Source: Ixodes scapularis
Taxonomy: Eukaryota > Arthropoda > Arachnida > Ixodida > Ixodidae
Assembly: GCF_016920785.2 (NCBI RefSeq)
Contig: NW_024609857.1
Coordinates: forward strand, 192,523,027-192,587,026
Direction of reading: 5' to 3'
Length of the DNA: 64,000 nucleotides
The notes below the pieces were generated by a model. It was not told the origin of the DNA and did not search any database. It saw only the letters and a list, made by a program, of their open reading frames with translations. The stretch's first letter is position 1, and the number at the start of each line of letters is the position of its first letter. Below are positions 19,766 through 31,311 of this stretch, piece after piece. The position numbers and the translations under genes are program-made.

Positions 19766-22345
19766 CAATATTCTCACCAATTCCCTATAATGGATTTCAT
19801 GTAGTTTAGAACTTTAAAACTAAAGGTCGCTGGCAATTTGTATTTTTTAAAGGCACGAAAAAAAACGCCTTATAATAAAACCAAAATATTAAACCTGGGT
19901 TAGACGATAGCCAAAATTCATGAGGCTCGTTATATGACGTTGAATTACTAAACGGTTTACATATAGTCAAGAAAATCAATTTGTATGCCCTAAGTTACTT
20001 TTAACGGTACAAGATTGAAGTTCGATAGTTGACAACATTATGTCATACCAGTCATCGAGAATCATTCGGAACAGCAAATTCACGCACGAGCCTATTCAAC
20101 ATCAAGTCCTAAGACAGTGACCTAAATTACTAAGACGGTCGTAATCAGACAATTTATCAGCTAAAAAAAAAAGTATAGACAGCACAGAACATGTTCCGAT
20201 ATTTAAAAAAATTCTTAGATGTGACAGAAGTTTGATACCTATTATCGAAAGCAACCGAAACAAATTAAAATATATTTGCCGTTATTAATTTAGGTTTTCA
20301 TGCCCGGGCACATGGCTTCAGTTTTGTACACAAATCTCGATTTAGATTACACGAACGTACGGGCTTTATCACCATACAACCTAGACGGGCGCCTACAGGT
20401 AATTATAGTTTCAATAACTTACCATGCACGTACTTTTTTTTTCTAATGTCCACGGCCTACCAAGTCGGCCTCAAGTTCGGTGATCCTAAATAGCAAACAA
20501 ACAAACACACGGAAGGAAGTTTCTTTTTTCATAGCTTTCAAAGTGTCAACAAGAACTCTAATGTGTCCATCAATAGTGGCGTTTGATTATGATAGGACAG
20601 CGTATATTTTTAAGTGAAATTTCTATGAACATATTCCCAATAAACCTGGCCGAATTAAAACTATTTTGCCGTTAACTGCCGTGAAACAATGCCGTTTGCA
20701 TACCAAATCAAAAATAAAGTTGACATGCATATATCGCCGCCCTTGCAAGCATATAAAGCACAATTTGTGATAGAACCTTCATAGATTATTTCCAATTATT
20801 AAATATATCCGTTTTTTCTGCGACAGCCCATCTCTGCCAAATTCATTCCCAATCTAAAGGAGGTCGCCGACCTATTTGTTCCTTTTCGATCTTCATAATT
20901 TAATGCTTCGTTGTGGTAGCTGGGTGTTTTTTTTTTTAATCTAGGCGTTCGGGTACATTCGTTCTTTTTGTTAATTTTTATTCATATGTTTGCATGTTGT
21001 GGCACATACCTTTCTGTAAAAAATGACCAGGCGTATTTAGTTTTAAGAGAATAAAATCTGAGAGCAGCTAGGAAGGACAACGAGGTTGTGGTGAGTGACT
21101 TGATCTTACCTATAAATGACAGACCGACTACAGTTTTTAGGCTAATGAAAGTATAACTTAGAAATACAGTATTTCAATTTATATTTATATTGGCAGCAAA
21201 GAATTAAAAACAAATATCCCCAAACCGGCCTCTACGGACATTTTCCCAAAAACCTTCAAAAAATTTTTTTTGGGGTGGGGGGGGGGGGGGGGGGGGGGGT
21301 GTAGAGCTTTCAGTTTATTGCAATAAAGTTCATTCCACGTACAAACCACTCCATAGTCTTTAAAATGATTTAAAGTTTGTTTTTCTTTCTTGTTTATAGT
21401 GAGTAACAACTTATTTAAATTGGTTTTCTTAGACTTAATTCAAGTTCAACACGCCTAAAAAAACGAGTTACTATTTTTTTTTTTGCAAACAATTGTTTAA
21501 GTATTTCTTTCACCTCGAATATAGTTCGTCGACAGTAAATGTTTAGTATCAGAGGGCGGAGCGTCTAAATGCAATATAAGACAGCAACGGCCTTCACCAG
21601 GATTTTAGCACACGCAGTCTGCGCCAAGATTGAATAAACTTGAAGCCTAAAGTATTTCCTGTACATAACTTATAATCATTTAACCGAATTTAAGTATAGT
21701 TTGGTCAAACGCGATCCTAAAAAAATATGTATTGTTGGCGGCGGAAATGTAAAACAAAATAAGCAAAGTTGTCTCAGGGAACAGTCATGCCCGAAGTATT
21801 GATTTTTTATCTACTAGATATTTAGGGCAATCATGTTCAAATTCCTCCCACATAAAGATAGTGCAATTGCCTTTTGTTTTATTAAATTGCATTGATTTAG
21901 CCCTTTTTTATTATGCAGCTGATCACGAAAATAGAGATGTTTCTTTTAATTTCGTTCATATGCATCGGAGAAAATAAACTAATATCTTGTTTATTGCCTA
22001 GCTTTTACTTTTTACGCTTTTATATACATGATTCCTACAGTAAGAAATAAAACGTGTTTTTAGAGCACAGGGCCTCTAAGCGTACACCAAAGGAACACTT
22101 CCGACGGCAGGTTTATGGCGTCTGTCATGTGTGCGGTGTTTGAAGCAGTAAAAAGTGATGGCGATTATGCACATACATCAATCATTTAGGAATGAAATCT
22201 AATATTTGTGTTCAACAGTATTTCAGACTGCTTGTAGAATAAGTCATGTTTGTTGTTTTAAGTGTGTTCGTTATACTACCACATTAAGGTTATCTGATAT
22301 CCAGCATTAAAGTTGCGAGGACGTCTCCATCAAAGGATGGAAATC
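19376..22345. repeat. Left arm of a large diverged inverted repeat
   Basis: By eye this segment matches, in reverse complement and colinear order, 38745-44395 once the insert 39479-42325 is removed. Anchor points are the TTTAGCGGG minisatellite (19376-19765 with 44036-44395), 21533-21720 with about 39220-39470 (shared TATTCAATCTTGGC and the TGATAC region), 22070-22150 with 38860-38940 (AACCTGCCGTC), and 22270-22345 with 38745-38800. It contains a poly(G) run at about 21279-21299 and no gene. Confidence 0.6.
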
Positions 22346-22365
22346 AAGAATAATATTTTGATATA

Positions 22366-22562
22366 CAGTAAAACCCTACATTTTCGCAGCCCAGATTTTT
22401 CGCGAGTAGGGAAGCCGAGTCATATTCGCGAGATTTATGCTTCGCAAATCCTAAAGACTTGAATTCGCCTGTCCAGATAATATAAGCACTCGCACCCCCT
22501 AAAGTTTTTGAATTTTCGAAGTTGCGAAAGTTAGGGGCTCTCAATTATCAGGGGTTTGACAG
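22366..22562. mobile_element. Short Tc1/mariner (pogo-type) MITE candidate
   Basis: The left end CAGTAAAACCCTACATTTTCG, preceded by TA (22364-22365), resembles pogo/Tigger termini. The right end reads GGGGTTTGACAG, an imperfect inverted match. No clean TA follows the right end, so the boundary is uncertain. Confidence 0.4.
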
Positions 22563-22845
22563 TTTTATGAACAGGCTCTTAACGCAATCAGGAAAAGTTA
22601 CCAATCCCCTTCTTGATTGCGTTTGAAACAGCAAGCAGCATACTTATTACATGCGCGCTTGTTTTTGTTCCATATGTCCTTAGAATCTCTATGTCCCACT
22701 ATCCCCACTAGCGACCTTGGATATACGAACTATTGAGATTTCAGAAAATAAAAAGTCGGTACGCCCCTCGGCGGCGCTGACAGAACTGCTCCCAACGCCA
22801 GACGGAAAATGCAGAAACGTTAAGAATATGATTAACCTTCTAGAT

Positions 22846-22890
22846 CAGAGGTCTAAACGTTTTGGCTAAGGGGCCGGATTAGGGACGTAA
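22846..22890 (+). repeat. hAT-type left end (Charlie-like)
   Basis: CAGAGGTCTAAACGTTTTGG followed by GGGCCGGATTAGG has the form of Charlie-group hAT termini. The preceding 8 bases TTCTAGAT (22838-22845) match the preferred nTCTAGAn target. The possible partner end is at 38685. Confidence 0.5.
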
Positions 22891-23401
22891 GTTGCTGTCT
22901 CGAGTGCGGGAAAATAAATGGGTGATTATAAATTAGGAAATACTAAATAAATATTCCTAGCTATGCATTTAGGTAAAAAGAAATTCAAAACTTGAGAAAA
23001 TATTCAAGAACAAATTAGAGGTGGATGTATACCAACAGTTTATTTTGAAATTTAATATTAACATAATTATGCCATTGCACAATAATTGTGACATTAAAAC
23101 TCACGAAGCATAAAACAAAGCGGAGTTAACCTTTCGCATACTCACACAGGGCAGAATACTAATGCGAATGGTAGAATTGATGCTAACAATACGCAATAGT
23201 TACGGCACAGGACACCAAGCACAATATACTGAGAACACAAAGGAATTACGAGGGGTGATCAGAAAGTTTTGCAACTCGGCTATAACCAAAAATCTGACAA
23301 TGATGTCTCTATACCCGTTCGTTAGCTCATCTCTCTAGCCAAATACGTTCGTAATATCAAGACTTCCGGTTCCGCTTTTGGTCAACACCAGTCAGTTAAA
23401 C

Positions 23402-26400
23402 ATGGTGTCCTCCCCCGAGGTCGTCAAGCTTGAGCACCGAAGCGTGATAAAGCTTTGTGCAAAGATGGGAGTTCCTCCAAGGAAATTAACAGTAGAATAG
23501 TAGATATGTATGGCGATGAATGCCCTTCATATTCTACAGTAACTCGTTGGTTCAACGATTTTAAACACGGTCGTGTGGACGTGTAAGACGACCCAAGGTC
23601 AGGGCGGCCCAGCACTTCGACTGATTTGGATCATTCAGCCCGAGTTGAGAGAGTCATCACGAAGAATCGTCGAATTAAGGTGTTCGAAGCTGCTACAGAC
23701 TTTAACATTTCATATGGCAGTGCTTTCTCAATCGTCCATGACGTTTTGGGTATGTCAAAGGTTTCGCCACGATGGGAACCACTGAACCTCTCTACGCAGG
23801 ATCGACAGCACCGCTTGCATTCGTGAAGGGAGCTTTTGAGTATCGATGAAAGCGACCAAGAATATTTTCTCGTCCACCTTGAGACTGGGAAGGAGACGTC
23901 ACTTTACCTGTGGAGCCCCGAAACAAAACAACAGTCTATGCAGTGGAGGCATTCGGGGTAGCCCTCTGTGAAATATTCACATTTACCTAGGAAAGCCTTC
24001 TTTTACGAACGCGGCAACTATGAAGGTATTTCCAATAACCTATGCGACTATTTCTTTGAGTTTAGAGAGCTCTCTCACCAACTCGACGTTGAAGCTCTTT
24101 GGAACCTCTTTAGAAATAAAGTAAACTCCTTAGTCAATGAATTCATTCCTTCCAATCTACTCGGTTGCAGGGGACGTAGAGACAAGCCGTGGATGAATGA
24201 AGAACTGCGTACCTTGGTTAAAAAGAAGAGGCGTGCATACCTGAAATATCGACAAAAGAATGACACATTTTCACGTTTACAATTAGCCGAATTAAATAAA
24301 CAATTTAAAACAAAATCGGATGAATGCAAACTGAAATTTCATTCCTCTCTTGACGAAAAACTGAGAAAAAATCCGAAAGAGCTTTGGGAATATGTTAAGT
24401 CAAAAAATAAGGCCTCAATCGGCATCCCCCCCCCCCCCCCCCCCCCCCCTTAGTGATTCCGGGCAACTTGTAAGTGAAGGAGAGGAAAAAGCTATACTCT
24501 TCAATAATTATTTCCATTCCGTATTGTCATCCGTAGTTAACACGGAGCATCTGATAACTCGCGAAGGGTTCCTTGGCAGGATGGATAAAATCGAAATATC
24601 ACGACGGAATACTAAATTTGGTGAACGGATTAAAGCTCAACAAAGCAAGTGGTCCCGACGGTATACCCGATCGTGTTCTCACATCATGCTCTGGAATCAT
24701 CTCATCTTACTTAGAAGTCCTTTTTAAAAAGTCTCTCTCGAGTGGACGGCTTCCTAGCCGGTGGAAAACAGCAAACGTAACGCACATACATAAAAGCGGC
24801 CCAAAAGACCATGTCCAAAACTACAGACCTATTTCACTCCTTTGTACGTGCTCCAAAGTAATAGAACACATAATTTATAGCAACATTTTTAATCACCTGG
24901 AAAAAAACTGCTATCTTACTGCCCCACAGCACGGATTTAGGAAAGGGTTTTCTTGCGACACGCAGTTGGGTGATTTCTACCATGACCTTGCAACTTCATT
25001 TGATAACGGGCTTCAAGTAGATTTCGTTTTCCTTGATTTTCAAAAAGCATTCGACACAGTACCTCAGGCGTTCATTATCTATAAACTAGCAACGTTAAAC
25101 ATTCCATCCAACATTCTTGCGTGGATCAGCGATTACCTATCTCATAGAAAGCACTCTGTTTTAATCAGCGGCAAAAGCTCGGAAATGTTGGGGTTACGTC
25201 CGGAGTGCCACAGGGGTCTGTATTGGGACCACTTTCATTTTTAATTTTTATCAATGATAACACTAACTCCATACAATCGAAAATACGGCTATATGTTGAT
25301 GACTGCGTACTTTATTCCGAAATTCATAACACATCCGATTGCTTGACTTTGCAGAAAGATATCTGTCGTATATCTCTGCCTGGCGTGAAAAATGGGTAAT
25401 AATTTTGAACATAACCAAGTGTAATCATGTATGTTTCACGCGCAAGAGACAGCCTGTCACCTTCAAATACGTTATCAGCGAAATTTATTTACCAACTGTT
25501 TCTGAATTCAAATACCTCGGTGTCTATTTTACAGAAAACCTTTCGTGGGCCAAACACGTGGACTACACATCCACAAGAGCGACCAAAATGCTGAACTTTA
25601 GTAGACGTAACTTTAAAGATTGTCCCAAGTTTACCAAATGAACGCTGTATCTAACCTATATTAGACCAATTTTAGAGTACGCCTGTGTCTCCTGGGACCC
25701 CCACCAGGCCTACTTTGTCAACCAGCTAGAGGCAGTTCAAAACAGAGCAGCTTGTTTTATATCGGGTAATTATAACTTCGGATCAAGTGTGACTCAGCTA
25801 AAAATAGAACTTGAATTAATTCCATTATTCCAGAGAAGGCGGTCTATGCGGCTAAAATTTTACTACAACATTTTTTATAGTTATCTCGGCATTGACGAAT
25901 CTAAGTACATGCTGCCTGCCCACTACTCATCAGGAAGGCGTGATCCCTCCAAAAACGTTCGAGAGAATAAATGTAGAACGGATGTGAATAAATACTCCTT
26001 CTTTCTATGCACAACGAGCACCTGGAATTCGCTGCCAGAGGAAATAATTTCTACAACTTCTGCCACTTCTTTCTTTAACCATGTGTTAAGTGATGCTTCA
26101 TAAACCTAAAAACAATTGATATTATTATCTCATGTTTCTCTCATCTCATGGTCATTATTATTTACCTCGCAATAATGCCTTTGTAAGGCGATGCGAGGTA
26201 TTCTGAATAAATAAATAAATAAATAAAGACGCAACGCTCGGGGAAGAAATTTATGGCGACAGTTTTTTTGGGGCGGAAAAGGGGATCCTACTTAAAAACA
26301 GCAGGATCATAACAGGTGAATACTATGCCAACGTTTCTGGCGAACTCGGTGGGGCAAATGTTGAAAAACGACGGCGATTGGCGACAAGAACCGTCCCCCT

Positions 26401-26530
26401 TCTGCATGACAATACTTCCCTCCAGAAGTCTCGCGTTGCCCAGACTGTCATTCGAGAGCGCTTTCAAAAAGCCGGACCACCCACCCTACAGTCCTGGTCT
26501 GGCCCCTAAAAATATTTGTTTATTCCCGAA
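23402..26530 (+). pseudogene. mariner transposase, decayed and split
   Basis: From ATG 23402 broken frames give a helix-turn-helix N-terminal region (STVTRWFNDFKHGR, DDPRSGRPSTS) and a second helix-turn-helix (RRIKVFEAATDFNISYGS), then a stretch up to SPETKQQSMQWRHS at about 23955. After the LINE insertion it resumes at about 26228 with KKFMATVFLG and ends near PPYSPGLAPKN, the region of the last catalytic Asp (YSPDLAP in active copies, Gly here). Several stops and the insertion make it inactive. Its host-side role is none; it is a cut-and-paste transposase relic. Confidence 0.85.
23966..26227 (+). mobile_element. 5'-truncated L2/CR1-like LINE inside the mariner
   Basis: This copy lacks ORF1 and the endonuclease. 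It starts in the linker before the RT (GNYEGISNN) and carries RT blocks over several frames: NYRPISLLCTCSKVIEH, QHGFRKGFSCDTQL, FLDFQKAFDTVPQ, PQGSVLGPLSF and YVDDC. Frameshifts lie near 24570, 25200, 25390 and 25640. A poly(C) run at about 24427-24450 interrupts the frame with a proline tract. The 3' UTR has a hairpin ACCTCGCA/TGCGAGGT and ends in an (AATA)n tail (26206-26227). It belongs to the same group as the LINE at 1-3880 but is a different and older copy. Confidence 0.88.
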
Positions 26531-26860
26531 TTAAAAAAAAAAAAACGCAAAGCCACTGCCACAGAGCAGTGGCTTGGCGGGCAGGAAGAAAGTGTATTTA
26601 TTTTATTTTTTGCGAGGTATCAAAAGCTTTTAAGGCAAATGGGAGAAGTGCATTAGTGTGAAAGGGGATTTTGTTATTTTCTTAAAGCCCTGGTAGTTTT
26701 CGATATATGCGAGTTGCAAAACTTCCTGATCATCCCTCGTACCACTTGCGTAGTTAGATATAAGACGGGAATAAGGGTGGGAGTGATTACAATGTCCAAT
26801 TCTTATTATTTTGGAATGACCCGCGCTACGGTACACAGTTTTATTTCGCTCCTTCTAGTA

Positions 26861-27400
26861 CCCAAGCAGCACACCAATGTTGGTCCGACACTGGCCAACC
26901 ATTGGCAAAGACCAGCCTCAATATCGAACAATATTGCAAGTGCTACCCGATCCAACGTTGGCCAAGTAATTGGTGCCAAATTTGCGCCATTGCTAAACCA
27001 TGGTTCCCGCCAATGGCGGTCCCACATTGACAAAGACCGGTGCAATATTGGACAACATATTTTCCAAAATTACGCCTGGAAGCGCTACCCGATCCAACCT
27101 TGGCCGTCACTGGTGCCTATGTTTTGCCATCGATCTAGCCAATGCCGGCTCTTCACTGCTGACATTGCTGTGCCGTTGCTCAACCATCGTATCATTCCAT
27201 ATTGACCAAGTCATTTTGTACAAGTGATTATCTAGCCACCGTTTCAGCCGACATTGGGCGTCATTGGCACCAATAGTGGGTCATTACCCAATCGTAATCT
27301 TAGCCGACCTTTGGCCACTGTCCGCTATCTATACTACAAACATCAGTAGTTTAATCCAAACATTGGCGGGTCCAGTGGTCCATTAGCTATCTTACAGTTA
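26861..27400. repeat. AATATTGG-rich minisatellite, left member, starting CCCAAGCAGCACA
   Basis: Preceded by TA (26859-26860), it starts CCCAAGCAGCACACCAATG and continues with degenerate repeats built on CCAATNTTGG. The phrase GCTACCCGATCCAAC recurs about 140 bp apart (26941 and 27083). Its end mirrors that of the array at 37905-38489. Confidence 0.55.
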
Positions 27401-28012
27401 GAAATGTTTCCTATGACCAGGATATTAGAATCATGGCATTGTACATTGAATCCCCGCTACGTGTGTCCAGACCCGTGTATAGAAAAGCTACAGAGGATAA
27501 AATCAAATCATTTATGCTTTGTACCGTGCACAACTAGCACGCAAATTACGAATTCAGAACCAATCAATACATGCCTTGCACGTGACGTCACGCTAGGGAA
27601 GGAGCGAGCCCTGCGCAATGCTAGTGTTGGAGTTCGCACCTCGCGGAAGCGTTTACCAAGGCGTGGGATGCCGCTAACTGCCCGGGCATATGCTGACATG
27701 CACCATGTTTTCAGCAAAGGTACCTAGTTTTGTTTGATGTGAACTTGGAAAGACGAGACGAGCTTACGATGATGACGTTTAGCCAGTACGTGCGGAATTT
27801 TTCGGCATGGGGGCGATTGCGCTCCAAGCAGAAAATTTCGATATTCCGCTAAGTTTCGACACAAAGGGCTCTGATGTCGCCGAAAAAAAAATTTACTTTA
27901 GCGCCGCAAGATGTGACGAGCGGCTCTAGGAGACGCTTGCAGAAAAATGTTTACAATTTTGCAAAGTACTGGTAAATGACGCAAGGTTACCATCATAATC
28001 TTAACATTGATA
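27400..28012. other. No recognisable gene; left flank of gypsy B
   Basis: No motif recognised. It ends with CAAG (28013-28016), the left target duplication of gypsy B. Confidence 0.4.
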
Positions 28013-28016
28013 CAAG

Positions 28017-28180
28017 TGTTAGCGCCGTCCTCGAAGACGACGAAGAGTACCCCAAGAGCGCTCCACGATCCGCGTGACTTAGAGTTCTTTTCTCGGTAGC
28101 CATACCTGCCTGACGTATATTAAACGTCCTTTCCTAACCTTCTCTCGGCCGCCCCCGTCTTCAATGTCGAGACCGTAACA
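28017..28180 (+). repeat. 5' LTR of gypsy B
   Basis: Starts TGTTAGCGCC and ends GACCGTAACA. Confidence 0.95.
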
Positions 28181-28272
28181 TCTTAGAAGTGGGATAGCCA
28201 GCGACCACGGCCCACTTCGGATCGAATCCTGCAGCTACGACTTGACACAGCGGCGCCAAACGAAACCTCAAC

Positions 28273-31200
28273 ATGGCTGAACCGAACGAGGAAGGTCAGC
28301 GGCGCAGCAAACGGAACCGGACCCGACAGACTGCGGCAGCGGGCCCTCCCCGACTTCCAGTCACCGTTACTACTGGAGCAGGGAGCACAGGCCTTGGCGG
28401 TAGCGATGGCGCGACCACGAGCCAAGGTAGTGTGGCAGGTGGAAATCCTGAACTCTCCGACACCGCTAATCAAGGACAAGGAACATCGGTGACGAGCCCA
28501 TCCATCGTCCCTCCGGCAATTCAGACTGGATTGAATGTACCGACAGGCGACCTTCCTGGACTTAATTCTCTTGTACAGGAGGCCGTACAAGCCGCCGTGC
28601 GACGAGCGATCACGGGCTTGGCTGACCTGCTACGTTCCACAGCTCAGCCCACGAATGACGCAAGACCACCGACAGACTCTGGTAAGCTGGTACCAGTGTT
28701 CTACCCCGTGACGAATCCAGTCGACGAACTCTCTGTGATATACTCATGGAACGAGCGACAGACGTCGTGCTTTGCGCTGACGAAACTGGAAGGAATCGCT
28801 AAAACATGGTACGACGGCCTCGTCAGTGTCCAGCGCTCGTGGCTTGAATGGAAGGCGGAGCTGAAGAAAGCTTTTCCACCCGTCATATGCTTACAGCGCC
28901 GGCACCAAGAGATGGAAGCGAGACGGAAATTGGCAAACGAAACTGTCGAGCAGTACTTTCATGAAAAAGTCAGCCTAGCTCGACTCTGTCAACTTCCTGA
29001 AGATCAGATCGTGGATTATGTCATAACCGGCATCAATGACGAATCTCTCGTTCGAAGTCTCAGCGTTGTCAAATTCCCGACACCGGAGGCTCTGCTGGAA
29101 TGTCTAAAATGTTTGGACGACCGACTCGCCGTCATTGAGGAAGCGTCCCACCGGTCAGATGTGGCGACCGTTTCAGCGACTGTCAAGACAGTTCCATCGA
29201 ATCACCGATCCACCCAAAGAGTTGTTAAACGAAAACCGGCCTTCAACTCTAGCGGTGAGCCGCGCTGTTTTAACTGCGACGAATACGGACATATATCTGC
29301 AAACTGCAGTAAACCACAGAAGCGAGAACGCTGCAGCAAATGTCAACGGATAGGACATAAAACAGCGGACTGCAGAGCAAGTGCCAAAGGTAGTACGAAC
29401 GTCAAAAGTCATCACATTGAAGATAAACAGGAAGTGAATGCACGAAACGAGAAGTACTTTCAAGATGCTCTGGTAGACGGGAAGCCCATTCGAGCTTACG
29501 TTGACCTTGGCAGTCAGTGCGTTACGTTGCGCAAGATAGATGCCGACGATTTGGGAATCAGCTATAACGAGCCGTCCCGGGGATGCAAGATTGCGGGCTA
29601 CGGTTCCGGTCAAGTTCTGCCGTGTGGAATGACGGAAGCAAGCGTCACAGTGGACCAAGCTACAGCCCGCGTTCCAATCTACATTGTTCCAAGAGAAGCG
29701 CAAGCAATTCCGCTTCTCGTTGGACAGCCATTTACTGAGCAACCACATGTCACGATCGTGCGAAGAAGGAACACACTTCGCATTTTTGAAGAGAACGGCA
29801 GCTTTGCTGATGAAGATGACCAGCTTCGATTCGTTCAAGTTCCTGATCTTCCGCCACGTTCTGTCACGCTCTGGGCCAAGGAGTCTGTCGTGATTCCACC
29901 AGACTACGTGGGAATTGTTCGTCTGACGACCAACGAATCCGCCACAGGACACGTCTTCGTTCACGCACAATTTCGAACGCAAGAGGGCAGGGAACACTGT
30001 CTGCCTGCTTGCGTAATCGACGTCTCGGAAGGCGGCAACACTGTTTTGCCTATTTTGAATGTATCGAAGTCCGACCTCCATATTTCGAAAGGAGAAGTTG
30101 CAGCCAGAGGATCCTGGTGTTCAGGAACAATTGAGACTGCGTGCCAGCGAAAGACGACGGATATGTTGCAACCGATTAAGGCGGAGGATGTACGAAAGGG
30201 GCCTCAGGTAACTGCTGAAGAATTTGACAGGCTGCTAGAGATCATTAACGAGTACCGTGACTGCTTTGCCGTCAACGTCTTCGAGCTTGGCTCTACGAGT
30301 GCGACAGAGATGAACATCGAGACTGTTCCTGGGGCAAAACCAGTATCTTTTCGTCCATACCGGCTGTCCTACGACCAACGCACTCGAGTAAACAAGGCCG
30401 TAGAAGAACTGAAAGAAGCAGGTGTTGTCCGCGACTCATCATCCGAGTATGCGAGCCCACTACTTGTCGTAAAAAAGAAAACCGGAGAGGAACGACTTTG
30501 TGTTGACTACAGAGCGCTGAATGCGATTACTAAGAAGGATAAGTATCCTCTACCTCTTATCGAAGATCAGCTGGACCGACTCCAGGGAAACTACTGCTTT
30601 ACGACGCTTGATCTGGCATCGGGCTACTATCAAGTTCCAATGGCTAAGGAGTCCCGAGCTAAGACTGCTTTCGTGACGCCTGACGGACATTACGAGTTCT
30701 TAAAAATGCCGTTCGGTCTCACCAACGCTCCAGCGGTCTTTCAACGTATGATGAATGCCGTATTGGGACCGTTGCGGTATGGTGTCGCCCTAGCGTTCAT
30801 GGACGACGTTCTTATCCCTTCCACCGACTTTAATGAGGGTCTTGCTCATCTCGAGCAGGTCTTCCAGGTTCTACGAGCTGCGAACCTTACGCTTCGTATA
30901 AGCAAATGCACATTCATGACAGAGAAAGTCACGTATCTGGGCTTCGAGATCGGAGCGACTGGACTCAGACCCAGCGACTACAAAGTGAAGGCTCTAATTG
31001 ACTTTCCAACACCGTCCCGAGTGCACGAAGTCCGACAGTCTGTTGGACTGGTCAGTTACTTCAGACGGTTTGTCAAGAATTTGGCAACTCTCGCACAGCC
31101 ATTAACGAAGCTTCTAAAGAAAGACGCACCTTGGGAGTGGACCACAGAGCAGGACACCGCGTTCAGTGTCCTAAAGCTGCGCTTGCAGGAACGCCCTGTG

Positions 31201-31311
31201 TTGGCCCTGTACAACCATGAAGCCCCGACGGAAGTTCACACAGACGCAAGCAAAAAGGGGTTGGGGGCATGCTACTTCAACTACAGAGTGATGGCCACTT
31301 CCACCCCGTGA
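28273..31311 (+). CDS. Gypsy B gag-protease-RT and start of RNase H
   Basis: The 1012-residue frame starts at ATG 28273. Gag covers about residues 1-320 and ends in two CX2CX4HX4C knuckles (CFNCDEYGHISANC and CSKCQRIGHKTADC, about 331-368). The protease follows, with YVDLGSQ near 407 (Asp-Leu-Gly-Ser, a variant of DTG/S). The RT runs from about 690: CVDYRALNAITKKDKYPLP at about 742, LDLASGYYQVPM, and catalytic FMDD near 840. RNase H begins with HTDASKKGLGAC and then the frame is lost. It stops at 31309-31311, while the rest of RNase H continues in the -1 frame from about 31269. Confidence 0.9.
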   Translation: MAEPNEEGQRRSKRNRTRQTAAAGPPRLPVTVTTGAGSTGLGGSDGATTSQGSVAGGNPELSDTANQGQGTSVTSPSIVPPAIQTGLNVPTGDLPGLNSLVQEAVQAAVRRAITGLADLLRSTAQPTNDARPPTDSGKLVPVFYPVTNPVDELSVIYSWNERQTSCFALTKLEGIAKTWYDGLVSVQRSWLEWKAELKKAFPPVICLQRRHQEMEARRKLANETVEQYFHEKVSLARLCQLPEDQIVDYVITGINDESLVRSLSVVKFPTPEALLECLKCLDDRLAVIEEASHRSDVATVSATVKTVPSNHRSTQRVVKRKPAFNSSGEPRCFNCDEYGHISANCSKPQKRERCSKCQRIGHKTADCRASAKGSTNVKSHHIEDKQEVNARNEKYFQDALVDGKPIRAYVDLGSQCVTLRKIDADDLGISYNEPSRGCKIAGYGSGQVLPCGMTEASVTVDQATARVPIYIVPREAQAIPLLVGQPFTEQPHVTIVRRRNTLRIFEENGSFADEDDQLRFVQVPDLPPRSVTLWAKESVVIPPDYVGIVRLTTNESATGHVFVHAQFRTQEGREHCLPACVIDVSEGGNTVLPILNVSKSDLHISKGEVAARGSWCSGTIETACQRKTTDMLQPIKAEDVRKGPQVTAEEFDRLLEIINEYRDCFAVNVFELGSTSATEMNIETVPGAKPVSFRPYRLSYDQRTRVNKAVEELKEAGVVRDSSSEYASPLLVVKKKTGEERLCVDYRALNAITKKDKYPLPLIEDQLDRLQGNYCFTTLDLASGYYQVPMAKESRAKTAFVTPDGHYEFLKMPFGLTNAPAVFQRMMNAVLGPLRYGVALAFMDDVLIPSTDFNEGLAHLEQVFQVLRAANLTLRISKCTFMTEKVTYLGFEIGATGLRPSDYKVKALIDFPTPSRVHEVRQSVGLVSYFRRFVKNLATLAQPLTKLLKKDAPWEWTTEQDTAFSVLKLRLQERPVLALYNHEAPTEVHTDASKKGLGACYFNYRVMATSTP

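Larger units (their letters stand above)
23249..26739 (+). mobile_element. mariner element interrupted by a LINE
   Basis: The terminal repeats begin CGAGGGGTGATCAGAAAG (left) and CGAGGGATGATCAGGAAG (right, reverse complement), and both continue to TTTTGCAACTC. TA duplications lie at 23247-23248 and 26740-26741. Without the inserted LINE (about 23966-26227) the element would be about 1.25 kb, the normal mariner length. Confidence 0.9.

Noticed and set aside
29173..30081. 302-codon antisense frame in gypsy B
   Set aside because: It is the shadow of the gag-protease-RT frame, with no recognisable domain.
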